Positions 35,583 through 43,954 are shown, counted from the stretch's first letter. The stretch is 64,000 nucleotides of DNA from Spongiactinospora rosea (GCF_003315795.1 NZ_QMEY01000020.1:62001-126000); one strand, 5' to 3'. Made by a program: numbers and translations. Notes: generated by a model not told the origin, from the letters alone.

Positions 35583-35989
35583 TCCGTGATGGTCGAGGGC
35601 TCGGTCAGGAACGGGCGCACCTCCAGCCACTCGTGGATCGGCTTGCCGCCCGCCCCGGGGGCCGCGGACAGCTCGCCGGCCAGTTCCAGGGCCCGCTCGT
35701 AGCTGTCGACGTCGATCACCATCCAGCCGGCGATCAGGTCCTTGGTCTCGGCGAACGGGCCGTCGGTGACCGGCGGCCGCCCCTCGCCGTCGTAGCGGAC
35801 GAACGTGCCCTCCGGGGAGAGCGCCTGCCCATCGACGAACTCGCCGGTACCCTCCAGCCGGTCGGCGAAGTCCTGCATGAACTGGATGTGGGCGGTGACC
35901 TCCTCGGGCGTCCACTGCTCCATCGGGACGTCGTTGACCGCTGCGGGCGCGCCCCGGTAGTGCTTGAGCAGCAGGTACTTGGCCATCAT
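35579..35989 (-). CDS. YCII/DGPF-domain protein
   Basis: A 136-residue protein with the DGPF signature (VTDGPFAETKDLIAGWMVIDVDSYERALELA) of the YCII-related family. It is the first gene of the operon with the ECF42-like sigma factor. DGPF proteins are regular neighbours and targets of ECF42 sigma factors. Their biochemical role is unknown; an oxidative-stress role has been suggested. The start has tandem ATGs behind GAGGAG. Confidence 0.9.
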   Translation of the reverse strand: MMAKYLLLKHYRGAPAAVNDVPMEQWTPEEVTAHIQFMQDFADRLEGTGEFVDGQALSPEGTFVRYDGEGRPPVTDGPFAETKDLIAGWMVIDVDSYERALELAGELSAAPGAGGKPIHEWLEVRPFLTEPSTITE

Positions 35990-36106
35990 GTTCTCCTCAG
36001 TGCGTTACGGCCCATTGTGGCCGCGTTCGATGCTGGGACGAAGCCACCCCCTGGTTCTCGACATCGGCCCAGAAGATTTTTTGGCTGATTTTTCGCAGGC
36101 GCGCGA

Positions 36107-36490
36107 TCAGGGCGTTCCGTCCGGCAGGATCGGCGACCGATGGTGCCGTGGTGAGACAGGGCACTCCCAGACCGCCACCCCGCCGGCCACTCCCGTGGCG
36201 AGGGGATGGGTGTGCCCGGGACATGGCGGGAAAGGCCGTCCCCAGTGGACCTCGCAGGCGTGGTCTTGCAGGTCCGAGGCGAGCCGGACCACCGTCTCGG
36301 GCCAGGGCCCGTGGGGGTCGCAGTAGGCGACGACCGCTTCGCGGGGGCGCGGGCCCACCGTCACGGTCATCGGCAGGGGCGATCCCGGTGTCCAGTCGAT
36401 ATCGAAGATCGTCCACGGCACCGGAAGGCCCAGACCGTCCAGGACGGCCTCAACCGCCAGGCGCACGGACTCGGGAGATACGGGCGTCAT
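36107..36490 (-). CDS. Hypothetical protein
   Basis: A 127-residue protein I do not recognise. The composition is not that of an antisense shadow: it has regular Val/Leu/Trp spacing (VRLAVEAVLDGLGLPVPWTIF; GPRPREAVVAYCDPHGPWPETV). Three cysteines are present, and the last 40 residues are proline- and histidine-rich. A GAGG precedes the ATG. It is monocistronic as far as can be seen. Confidence 0.5.
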   Translation of the reverse strand: MTPVSPESVRLAVEAVLDGLGLPVPWTIFDIDWTPGSPLPMTVTVGPRPREAVVAYCDPHGPWPETVVRLASDLQDHACEVHWGRPFPPCPGHTHPLATGVAGGVAVWECPVSPRHHRSPILPDGTP

Positions 36491-36651
36491 AGGGGGTCCT
36501 GTTCCTCGGAGGGGCGGGCCATGTTATGGATCGCATCCTGCCGCGTCGTGGGCGATCATGGCGCTACCAGGGGCGATGCGCGGCATCGCCGGGGACATAG
36601 GGAACACAGGGAACACGGTTACCCCCGAGGCACCGCCGTGTGGTTAACTCA

Positions 36652-36768
36652 AGAAGGCCGATGTGGTCTGTGTCCCCCGGGCCGCAAATTACCGCCTTCA
36701 CGGAATACCGTTCGGCTGGAGCCGTGTTGTGCCTCTCGCCGAGGAGGCGACCGCCACATCGGCCTTCT
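36652..36768. ncRNA. Candidate structured RNA closed by a 15-bp stem
   Basis: In the 482-base gap before the acyltransferase gene. AGAAGGCCGATGTGG (36652-36666) is perfectly complementary to CCACATCGGCCTTCT (36754-36768). The 87 bases between can form further helices: CACGG...CCGTG (starting near 36698) and GCCTC...GAGGC (near 36731). A strong terminator hairpin follows 7 bases later. This arrangement fits a small RNA gene on the plus strand, but a mobile inverted-repeat element or an mRNA leader is possible. It does not resemble tRNA, SRP RNA or a riboswitch I know. Confidence 0.45.
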
Positions 36769-36775
36769 AGGCGGA

Positions 36776-36808
36776 AAGGGCCCCGCGAGCACCGCTCGCG
36801 GGGCCCTT
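36776..36808 (+). terminator. Strong hairpin terminator
   Basis: A perfect 15-bp stem (36776-36790 with 36794-36808, loop ACC), preceded by AAA and followed by TTCGG. It stands between the structured segment at 36652-36768 and the acyltransferase gene. No protein gene ends just before it, so it probably ends a small RNA, or a minus-strand transcript in the other direction. Confidence 0.65.
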
Positions 36809-36972
36809 CGGCCGTCCGGGCGGCCTCCTCGGGCGGCCTCGGAGTGGCCTCGGCGGTCTCGGGAGTGGCCTCGGGCGGTCTCGGAGTGGCGGAGATGAGC
36901 CGCCTGCCGGGCGGCGTGGTCCGCCGTCCGCGTAGGGTTGACCGCGTCCGTCGCGCCGCACGAGGAGAATAC

Positions 36973-37635
36973 GTGCTCTACCAGGTCACCAAGATCGTTA
37001 GCGCTCCCTTCCTGCATCTGCTCTGGCGCCCCGAGGTCAGCGGGGTGGCGCACGTACCACTCCGAGGACCGGCGATCCTGGCCTCCAACCACCTGTCCGT
37101 GCTCGACTCCACGTTCCTGCCGCTGATGCTGCCGCGGAAGGTCACCTTCCTCGCCAAGTCCGAGTACTTCACCGGCAACCCGATCACCGCCGCCTACATG
37201 CGGGCCACCGGCCAGATCAGCGTGGACCGGGAGAGCGCGGCCGACGCCCAGGCCGTCCTGGAGGCCGCCGTGCGGGTGCTGGAGGCGGGCGACCTGTTCG
37301 GCATCTACCCCGAGGGCACCCGCTCCCCTGACGGCCGCCTGTACCGCGGGAAGATCGGTGCGGCCTGGCTGGCCCTCAAAACCGGCGTCCCGGTCATTCC
37401 GGTGGCGATGACGGGCACCGAGAAGGTCCTGCCGCCCGGCGCGACGGTGCCCAGGCTCAGCAAGATCGGCATCAGCCTGGGCCCGCCGATGTCGTTCACC
37501 GGCGACCACCGGCACGCCCGGACCCGGCGTGAGGTGACCGACGAGGTGATGGCGGCCATCCAGAAGTTGTCCGGGCAGGAGTACGTGCCGTCCTACGCCA
37601 ACAGCCACAAGGCCCGGCTGTCGGACGCGGCCTGA
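36973..37635 (+). CDS. PlsC-type 1-acyl-glycerol-3-phosphate acyltransferase
   Basis: A 220-residue membrane-associated acyltransferase. The catalytic HX4D is NHLSVLD (about 37-43), with motif III PEGTRSPDG (about 113-121) and motif IV PVIPVAM. The GTG at 36973 follows GAGGAGAAT at ideal distance; the open frame extends further upstream but without family features. It acylates lysophosphatidate or a related acceptor in phospholipid synthesis. It is not in an obvious operon. Confidence 0.92.
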   Translation: MLYQVTKIVSAPFLHLLWRPEVSGVAHVPLRGPAILASNHLSVLDSTFLPLMLPRKVTFLAKSEYFTGNPITAAYMRATGQISVDRESAADAQAVLEAAVRVLEAGDLFGIYPEGTRSPDGRLYRGKIGAAWLALKTGVPVIPVAMTGTEKVLPPGATVPRLSKIGISLGPPMSFTGDHRHARTRREVTDEVMAAIQKLSGQEYVPSYANSHKARLSDAA

Positions 37636-37653
37636 GCGGGCACGATGCCGGGC

Positions 37654-37684
37654 TTGACCTTGACGCGACGTCAACGTCTTAACT
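37654..37684 (+). promoter_or_regulatory. MerR-type promoter (19-base spacer) with operator
   Basis: TTGACC (37654-37659), a 19-base spacer, and TTAACT (37679-37684). The overlong spacer contains the perfect palindrome TTGACG-CGA-CGTCAA (37660-37674), the classical arrangement in which a MerR protein untwists the promoter to activate it. The -10 places transcription start at or next to the ATG 37692, so the mRNA is leaderless. It strongly suggests autoregulation of the fusion gene. Confidence 0.75.
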
Positions 37685-37691
37685 GACGAGC

Positions 37692-40202
37692 ATGCGGATC
37701 GGAGAACTCGCCGCACTGCTCGGGGTGTCCACCCGGACGGTGCGTCATTACCACCATCAGGGCATACTGCCCGAACCACCCCGGCGGGCCAACGGCTACC
37801 GGGAGTACGGCCTGCGCGACGCGGTCACGCTGGCCCGCGTCCGCCGCCTCGTGGAGCTGGGCCTGAGCCTTCCCGAGGCGCGCGACGTCATCGCCGACGA
37901 CCAGGCCAGGGACCTGCCGGAGATTCTGCGGGAGATCGACGCCGACCTGGCCGGGCAGGAGCGCGAGATCAAGGAGCGCCGGGCCCGGCTGGCCGTACTG
38001 CTGCGCCAGGCGGAGGAGGGGCTGGGCTCGGACGGCACCACCTCCCCCGAACTGCTCGCGCTGCTCGGCGAGATCAAGGCCCCGGCGTCGAAGTCGGCGG
38101 CCTGGGACCGCGACCTGCTGGTACTGGTGGACGCCATGGCCCAGCCGGGCGACCAGGAGAGCGTCGGCGCGATGTTCGCGGGCCTGGCCGCTGACCCGCG
38201 CCTGCGGGCGCACGGCCATGAGTTCTACCAGCGCCTGGACGAACTGGCCGAGGCCGGACCGGACGACCCCAGGATCGCCCCACTGGCCGGCGCGATGGCA
38301 CGGTACATCGGTGCCCACATGCCGCCGGAGGACATCCGCGCGGCGGGCGGCTGGGACACACGAGCCGTCGAGCCGTTCCTCGACGACCTCTCCCCCGCCC
38401 AGGCCGAGGTCGTACGCCGAACCGTCACCCTACTCGCCACCAGCCACCCCGCCACCCCCGACCAGCCCGCCCCAGCAGCCGACACCGACCGATCCGGGCA
38501 CCCTGATAACGCCGCAAGCCCCGGCCCAGCGGACAACGCCCAACAGTCTGGGCAGGCGGACGACACCAAACCGCCCCGAAGGACCAATGACACCGAACGC
38601 GCCCTGCAGACGGACAACGCCGAACGGCCTGGCTCGGCCAATGACAGCGAACGCCCCGAGCAGGTGGACGACACCAAGCTGCCTGGACACACCGATGACA
38701 CCGACCCGTCCGCCTCGGCTGACGACGCCGCACGCCCCGGCCCAGCGGACAACGCCCAACGGCCCGGGCAAGCGGGCGACACTGAACAGCCCGGGCAGCC
38801 CGATAACGCCGAACGGCCCGGTCCAGTGGACGACACCAAACCGCCCCGGCGGACCGATGACACCGACCGGTCCAGCTCGGCAAGCGACGCCGAACGATCC
38901 GGGCAGGTGGACAACACCGATCAGCCCCGACAGCCGGGCGACACCGAACGGCCCCAACGGACCGATGACACCGAATCGCCTGGTTCGGCCGATGACGCCG
39001 GACGGTCCGGGCGGGCGGGCTGTCCGGTACTGCCGTTCGAGCGGCCGGATCCGCTGCTTCCGCCGCCGGACTATGCGCGGCTGCGCGCGGACGCCCCCGT
39101 CGCCCGTGCGCTCGCCCCGGACGGCCGTGCGGCCTGGCTGGTCACCTCCTACGATGCGGTGGCGCAGGTCCTGACCGATGACCGTTTCGGGCTCGCGCCG
39201 CCCGGTGTGCCCAGTACCGGTGGCGACACACTCTTCCAGGACGGCCCCGCGCACCTACGGCTGCGCCGCCTGGTGTCCAAGGCGTTCAGCCCCCGTGCGC
39301 TGACCGGGCTGCGCCCCCGGGCCGAGCAGGTGGCCGCCGAGCGGGTCGCGGTACTGGCCTCGGCCGGGCCGCCCGCAGACCTGGTCGCCGACCTGGCCAC
39401 CCCGCTGTCCATCACCATGATCGGCGAGGTGCTGGGCATCGCGCTCGGCGAGCGCGAGCGCTTCCAGCGGCTGGCCGACGCCGCCGCCTCGGTGGACTTC
39501 CTGTTCGCCGGCGATGACGACGACGCTCAGCAGGCCATCGCCGCCGCCGCCCGCGCCTGGGAGGCGCTGGGCGGGTACGCCGCCGAACTGATCGCCGCCA
39601 AGCGGGAACACCCGGGCGACGACCTGCTCAGCTCCTTGATCGCCGTACGCGACGGCTACGACGGACGCCTGTCCGACAGCGAGCTGATCGCCATGGTCAC
39701 CACCCTGGTCGGCGCCGGGTACATGTCGGCGCGCAACGCCATCGCCACGGGCGTCCTGCGCCTGCTGCGCGGCGGGGAGAGGCCGCTCACCGCCGTGGCC
39801 GCCGCCGGGCAGGTGGACGCCACGGTCGAGGAACTGCTGCGCCTGCAGTCCGGGCAGACCGGGGAACCCTTCCCCCGGTACGCCCAGACCGACCTGAACG
39901 TGGCCGGTGCCGCGATCAGCGCGGGCGATCTCGTACTGGTCCGCCTGGAGGCGGCCAACCGCGACCCGGCACGCTTCGCCGCACCCGACCGGTTCGAGCC
40001 TGGCCGCGGCCAGTCGCTGGCGTTCGGGCACGGCCCGCACTACTGCCTGGGCGCGCCCCTGGCCCGTGTGGAGATCGCCGCCGCCCTGACCGCGCTGGCA
40101 GAGGGCCTGCCGGACCTGCGCCTGGCCGTACCGGCGGAGCAGATCGAGTGGGCCGGCAACGCCACCGACTCCGGCCCCGCCCGCCTGCCCGTCACCTGGT
40201 AG
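37692..40202 (+). CDS. MerR regulator - repeat linker - cytochrome P450 fusion
   Basis: One continuous 836-residue frame. Residues 1-70 are a MerR winged helix (MRIGELAALLGVSTRTVRHYHHQGILPE...GYREYGLRD), 80-115 the dimerisation helix, and 116-250 a helical effector-like region. Residues 264-443 are twenty 9-residue repeats (DTxxPxxxD/NAxxPxxxD). Residues 444-836 are a full-length P450: ExxR at Glu714-Arg717 and haem loop FGHGPHYCLG with Cys785. In the I helix the usual AGxET(T) is AGYMSA, so the acid of the oxygen-activating acid/alcohol pair is Met678. The P450 may act as a haem- or ligand-sensing domain of the regulator, or as a hydroxylase tethered to DNA. A MerR-type promoter precedes it; a MarR gene follows. 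Confidence 0.9.
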   Translation: MRIGELAALLGVSTRTVRHYHHQGILPEPPRRANGYREYGLRDAVTLARVRRLVELGLSLPEARDVIADDQARDLPEILREIDADLAGQEREIKERRARLAVLLRQAEEGLGSDGTTSPELLALLGEIKAPASKSAAWDRDLLVLVDAMAQPGDQESVGAMFAGLAADPRLRAHGHEFYQRLDELAEAGPDDPRIAPLAGAMARYIGAHMPPEDIRAAGGWDTRAVEPFLDDLSPAQAEVVRRTVTLLATSHPATPDQPAPAADTDRSGHPDNAASPGPADNAQQSGQADDTKPPRRTNDTERALQTDNAERPGSANDSERPEQVDDTKLPGHTDDTDPSASADDAARPGPADNAQRPGQAGDTEQPGQPDNAERPGPVDDTKPPRRTDDTDRSSSASDAERSGQVDNTDQPRQPGDTERPQRTDDTESPGSADDAGRSGRAGCPVLPFERPDPLLPPPDYARLRADAPVARALAPDGRAAWLVTSYDAVAQVLTDDRFGLAPPGVPSTGGDTLFQDGPAHLRLRRLVSKAFSPRALTGLRPRAEQVAAERVAVLASAGPPADLVADLATPLSITMIGEVLGIALGERERFQRLADAAASVDFLFAGDDDDAQQAIAAAARAWEALGGYAAELIAAKREHPGDDLLSSLIAVRDGYDGRLSDSELIAMVTTLVGAGYMSARNAIATGVLRLLRGGERPLTAVAAAGQVDATVEELLRLQSGQTGEPFPRYAQTDLNVAGAAISAGDLVLVRLEAANRDPARFAAPDRFEPGRGQSLAFGHGPHYCLGAPLARVEIAAALTALAEGLPDLRLAVPAEQIEWAGNATDSGPARLPVTW
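38481..39020 (+). repeat. Twenty 27-bp coding tandem repeats (P450-fusion linker)
   Basis: 540 bases made of twenty imperfect 27-base units, each coding nine residues of the pattern D/N-T/A-x-x-P/S-x-x-x-D. They form a long, charged, proline-rich and surely disordered linker between the MerR and P450 parts. Length is an exact multiple of 27, so unit gain or loss keeps the frame. The periodicity also opens long false frames on the minus strand. Confidence 0.92.
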
Positions 40203-40271
40203 AAGGCCCGCTGTGCCCGCGAGGAGGTAGTACGACCACTAACTATCTCCTCACAAACTAGAATCAGGGCC

Positions 40272-40790
40272 ATGAGCGAACAGGCGGCCGACGGGCCCAC
40301 GGACGCGATCGACCTGATTCTTCACCAATGGGCGCGAGAGCGTCCGGATCTGGATCTTTCGCCCATGGCCCTGCTCGGCCGCCTGGGGCTGCTCACCAGG
40401 GCGATGGAACGGGAACTGGACGAGCTCTTCGGCCGGTACGGCCTCGCACGCGCCGACTTCGACGTACTCGCCGCGCTGCGGCGGAGCGGCCCGCCGTACG
40501 CGCTGATCCCCTCGGAGCTGTCGGCGGCACTGATGATGTCACGGGCGGGCATGACCAGCCGGCTGGACCGCCTGGAGCGCGCCGGACTGGTCGAACGCAA
40601 CCTCGATCCGGCCGACCGGCGCAGCTTCCGGGTGACGCTGACCTCGACGGGCCTCACCCGCATCGACACCGTGCTCACCGAACACGCCGCCGCCCTGCGG
40701 CACCTGGTCCGCGGCCTTACCTCGGAGGACTCCGCGACGCTGACCCGGATCCTGCGGACCATGCTGGCGGCCATCACGGAAAGTCGTTAA
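40272..40790 (+). CDS. MarR-family transcriptional regulator
   Basis: A 172-residue regulator with an N-terminal dimerisation helix and a winged helix at about 55-130 (LARADFDVLAALRRSGPPYALIPSELSAALMMSRAGMTSRLDRLERAGLVER; DPADRRSFRVTLTSTG). It is preceded by TAGAAT at 40259-40264, giving a transcript starting almost at the ATG, and by a TAGT-n6-ACTA inverted repeat near 40229 that could be its operator. It lies 69 bases after the P450 fusion gene, so both may answer the same signal. Confidence 0.92.
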   Translation: MSEQAADGPTDAIDLILHQWARERPDLDLSPMALLGRLGLLTRAMERELDELFGRYGLARADFDVLAALRRSGPPYALIPSELSAALMMSRAGMTSRLDRLERAGLVERNLDPADRRSFRVTLTSTGLTRIDTVLTEHAAALRHLVRGLTSEDSATLTRILRTMLAAITESR

Positions 40791-40825
40791 CGGACATGTC
40801 ACCAGCCGCCAAATGCGGTCGGCCC

Positions 40826-41185
40826 CTAAGCTGACCTGCTGTCCTGCCCTGCGGCTTCGGGCGGATCACCCGATAGGAAGCGGCCAGGGCTCGGAGGTAC
40901 GGGCCGGGATGAGGGCGAGGGTGCACGCCCGCTCGAAACCGCGTCGATGCGTTCCCACCGTGCCATGGCAGCGTCCTCGGTCCGGGCCAGGCAGGCGGCG
41001 GCCCAGGCCCAGCAACCCGGCGGGGCGGCGAGCTCGGCTCCCGCGACCCGTGCGTGGCCGCCCACGACGTTCGGCGAACGCCCGCTCACCAGGACCTCGG
41101 GGCAGCCCACTCGCATAACATCGCCAAGCGCCCCGAGCCCGGCACCGCTGAGTAGACCGACCTCGACCGGTGGCTCGTGGCTCAT
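40826..41185 (-). CDS. Possible hypothetical protein or gene remnant
   Basis: This is in the 564-base gap between marR and the reductase-like gene. The 119-residue minus-strand frame has a protein-like first half (VGLLSGAGLGALGDVMRVGCPEVLVSGRSPNVVGGHARVAG...WAWAAACLARTEDAAMARWERIDAV) with biased third codon positions. It then degrades into a Ser/Pro/Arg tail. I do not recognise it. It may be a decayed or frame-shifted gene; no ribosome site is evident. The rest of the gap holds nothing I can name. Confidence 0.28.
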   Translation of the reverse strand: MSHEPPVEVGLLSGAGLGALGDVMRVGCPEVLVSGRSPNVVGGHARVAGAELAAPPGCWAWAAACLARTEDAAMARWERIDAVSSGRAPSPSSRPVPPSPGRFLSGDPPEAAGQDSRSA

Positions 41186-41354
41186 CCGGGAGATCCCGGA
41201 CGTGGCGGCCGGGCGATCCCGCCCGATCAGTTGCGTCCGCCCGCGTCATACCGCTTCTGCCGGGCGCGCGTCCTGCGCGCCGCACGGACGGCATCAGGTG
41301 GCCGGTGGTGGCAAGACAAGAGCGTCGATTCCCTCAGAACACCTTGGAGAGGTC

Positions 41355-41930
41355 ATGAGCACGGTGATGCACAATGTCGTGTCGGTGGACGGCTTCATCG
41401 CCGACGCCGACGATCAGGTCGGCCCGCTGTTCGACTGGTACTCCAACGGTGACGTCGAACTCGTCGAAGGCGGCTCGCTCAAGGTTTCGCGGGCCTCGGC
41501 CGCGTACGTCAAGCCGACGTGGGCGAGCATCGGGGCGATGGTGATCGGGCGTCACCTGTTCGACATCACCAACGGCTGGGAGGGCAGGCCCCCGACGGGC
41601 GACCACGTGGTCGTGGTGTCACACCGGCCCAAGCCCGCCGGGTGGCACCCCGAGGCGTCGTACCACTTCGTCGACGATGTGGCACAGGCGATCGCGAAGG
41701 CCGAAGAACTCGCCGGGGAGCGTGTCGTCGCCGTGGCGGCAGGCGAGGTCGGCGGGCAGGCGTTCGCCCTCGGCCTGGTGGACGAGGTGGCGATGGACGT
41801 CGTGCCGGTGGTCTTCGGCTCAGGCAAGCGGTACTTCGGGCCGGTCGACGCCCAGCATCTGCTTGAGGATCCGCACGTGGTGATCCAGGGCGACCGGGTA
41901 CTCCACCTGCGCTATCGAGTCCGCCGTTAG
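41355..41930 (+). CDS. Dihydrofolate reductase/RibD C-terminal family protein
   Basis: A 191-residue protein of the RibD-C/DHFR-like superfamily. It opens with HNVVSVDGFIADADDQVG; the middle has VIGRHLFDITNGWEG and the C-terminal part VVAVAAGEVGGQAFALGLVDEVAMDVVPVVFGSGKRYF, the usual NADPH and substrate strands. Such stand-alone proteins are widespread in actinomycetes, with unknown substrates. The start has GGAGAGG before it. Confidence 0.88.
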   Translation: MSTVMHNVVSVDGFIADADDQVGPLFDWYSNGDVELVEGGSLKVSRASAAYVKPTWASIGAMVIGRHLFDITNGWEGRPPTGDHVVVVSHRPKPAGWHPEASYHFVDDVAQAIAKAEELAGERVVAVAAGEVGGQAFALGLVDEVAMDVVPVVFGSGKRYFGPVDAQHLLEDPHVVIQGDRVLHLRYRVRR

Positions 41931-42295
41931 GCCCCGTCCGGCGACCGCCCGCCCAAGGCGTTCCGATCCAGGCCGTCCTGCCACCGAACGGCCAATGGCA
42001 CACAGAATCTGACGTGGGAAGCCGAGTTCCCAATTCAGAGCAGTTCGGCGGTTGGTGACACGTCCGATTACGACCCGCCGACGGATGCGGCTTTTGTCGG
42101 TTCATCTGAAAACTTCGGAGCCGAAATCGCCGGACCGCGCGGGCCGCCGGAGTCTACACTTTGATCATCCGCGCCAGGGGCAGGCTCGGGACCTCCACCA
42201 CGCCCCTGGCCACGATCAACGCGTTCAGGCCATCCGGGTCTCCTCCGCATCGCGTCCCGGATCGCCGGGATCGCCGATCACCTGGGGAGTGCGCC
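41931..42295 (+). other. Intergenic region before the penicillin-binding protein gene
   Basis: 365 bases without a convincing gene. A TACACT at 42155-42160 could be a -10, but no matching -35 is seen. A short GGGAA-n6-TTCCC repeat lies near 42017. Nothing else is supported. Confidence 0.4.
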
Positions 42296-43915
42296 GTGCC
42301 GCGTCGCCGTACGATCGTGATCGTCTCCGTCACCGCCGTGCTGCTCGCGGGCGCCGCCGCCGGTGGCGGCTACTACCTGCTGCGCACGCAGGGCAGCCCG
42401 GCCGAGACCGCGCAGCGGTTCGCCCAGGCGTGGCAGCGCGGCGACCTGACCGCGATGCGCGCCGAACTGGCCGTGCCGGTGCCGGGGTTCAGCCTGGCCT
42501 ATGACCACCTGGGGAGGTCCCTGGGCATCCGGTCCACCACGGTGAAGGTGACCGGGGTGAGCGAGGGCGAGGACGCGGCCACGGCCAGGTACTCCGCGGC
42601 GCACACCCTCCAGGCGGGCGGGCGGTGGGCCTACGACGGGTCGCTGCGGCTTGTGGTCAAGGACCGCCGCTGGAAGGTCCAGTGGACGCACGCGGCCGTA
42701 CATCCCGACCTCACGCCGACCACGAAGCCGACGCTGCGCTCACGCTGGCCCGCCAGGGGCGCGCTGACCGCCGCCGACGGCGAGCGCATCGACGACGGCG
42801 ACGACGGCGGGTCGATCCAGCAGCTCACCGGCGCACTTGCCCCGGCGGACGCCAAGGATCTGGCCGGCCTCGGCGAGGGCTACAAGGTCGGTGACCCGAT
42901 CGGCAAGGGCGGCCTGCAGGCCACGTTCCAGCGTCGGCTGGCCGGAGTACCGGCCACCGAGATCACGCTGGTGGACGCCGGAGGCCGGTCGGTCAAGACG
43001 CTGGGCGTACTCCCCGGCAAGGACGGCGAATCGGTGCGCACCACGCTGGATCTGACGGTGCAGCGGGCCGCCGTCACCGCGATCCGGGAGGTGAAGAAGC
43101 CCGCCGCGATCGTCGCGGTGCGCCCGTCCACCGGCGAAATCCTCGCGGTGGTCAACAACGGCTCGTTCAACCGCGCGCTGGACGGCGCCTACGCGCCCGG
43201 CTCCACCTTCAAGGTGGTCACCGCGATCGGGCTGCTCGCGGCCGGGATCACTCCGGCCGAACAGGTCACCTGCCCCGAGAACGTGACGATCGGGGGCCGC
43301 GAGTGGCGTAACTCCGAGCACGCCGACTTCGGCTCGCTGTCCTTCTCGGACGCCTTCGCCTACTCCTGCAACACGACCTTCGCGCCGCTCGCGGTCGAAC
43401 GCCTGGGGGCGGACAAGCTGCTGGAGGTGGCCGCGTCGGTGGGGTTCAACCAGCCGCTGGACATCGGGGTCCCGGCCTCGCGGGCGAACATCCCGCCACC
43501 GGCGGACCAGGCCGACCTGGCCGCCGAGTCGTTCGGTCAAGGCAAGATCATCGCCAGCCCACTGGTGATGGCCTCGGTCGCCGCCGCCGTGGCCGACGGC
43601 ACCTGGCGCCCGCCCACCCTGGTCGCCGACACGGAACACAAGACCGCCCCGAGGCCATTGCCCCAGGGTGTCGCCGGGCCGCTGCGGCAGATGATGCGCG
43701 CGGTGGTCACCAAGGGCACGGCCAAGGACGCCGGGCTGCCCTCGGGGACGTACGGCAAGACCGGCACCGCCGAGGTCGGCAACGCACCGGACACCAACGC
43801 CTGGTTCATCGGCTTCCGCGGCGACGTGGCCGTTTCGGTGGTCGTCGAGGGCGGCGGCGGAGGCGGCAAAGTCGCAGCCCCGGTAGCCGCCCGCTTCCTC
43901 CGCGCCCTCCCCTGA
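42296..43915 (+). CDS. Penicillin-binding transpeptidase with NTF2-like (MecA_N) domain
   Basis: A 539-residue class B-type penicillin-binding protein. It has one N-terminal membrane helix (about 7-27), an NTF2-like MecA_N domain (about 35-145), a short dimerisation part, and a transpeptidase domain (about 255-539). The active-site motifs are S303-T-F-K306, S357-C-N359 and K488-T-G. The GTG start follows TGGGGA by 7 bases. This architecture matches the actinobacterial PbpA/FtsI-like PBPs acting in peptidoglycan cross-linking outside the membrane, and resembles low-affinity PBP2a-type proteins. It is the only cell-wall gene in the area. Confidence 0.92.
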   Translation: MPRRRTIVIVSVTAVLLAGAAAGGGYYLLRTQGSPAETAQRFAQAWQRGDLTAMRAELAVPVPGFSLAYDHLGRSLGIRSTTVKVTGVSEGEDAATARYSAAHTLQAGGRWAYDGSLRLVVKDRRWKVQWTHAAVHPDLTPTTKPTLRSRWPARGALTAADGERIDDGDDGGSIQQLTGALAPADAKDLAGLGEGYKVGDPIGKGGLQATFQRRLAGVPATEITLVDAGGRSVKTLGVLPGKDGESVRTTLDLTVQRAAVTAIREVKKPAAIVAVRPSTGEILAVVNNGSFNRALDGAYAPGSTFKVVTAIGLLAAGITPAEQVTCPENVTIGGREWRNSEHADFGSLSFSDAFAYSCNTTFAPLAVERLGADKLLEVAASVGFNQPLDIGVPASRANIPPPADQADLAAESFGQGKIIASPLVMASVAAAVADGTWRPPTLVADTEHKTAPRPLPQGVAGPLRQMMRAVVTKGTAKDAGLPSGTYGKTGTAEVGNAPDTNAWFIGFRGDVAVSVVVEGGGGGGKVAAPVAARFLRALP

Positions 43916-43954
43916 CCCCGCCACCAGCACAAGGAGCCGCGCCCCGCAGTCCGA

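Noticed and set aside
36652..36768. tRNA, SRP RNA or known riboswitch
   Set aside because: No cloverleaf or CCA end, no SRP GGAA-loop domain, no known aptamer core.
38481..39020. CRISPR-like array
   Set aside because: The units are contiguous without spacers, diverged, and translated within one protein.
38225..39254. Two long minus-strand frames over the 27-bp repeats
   Set aside because: The repeat period is a multiple of three, so any frame without a stop in one unit stays open; no biological signal.
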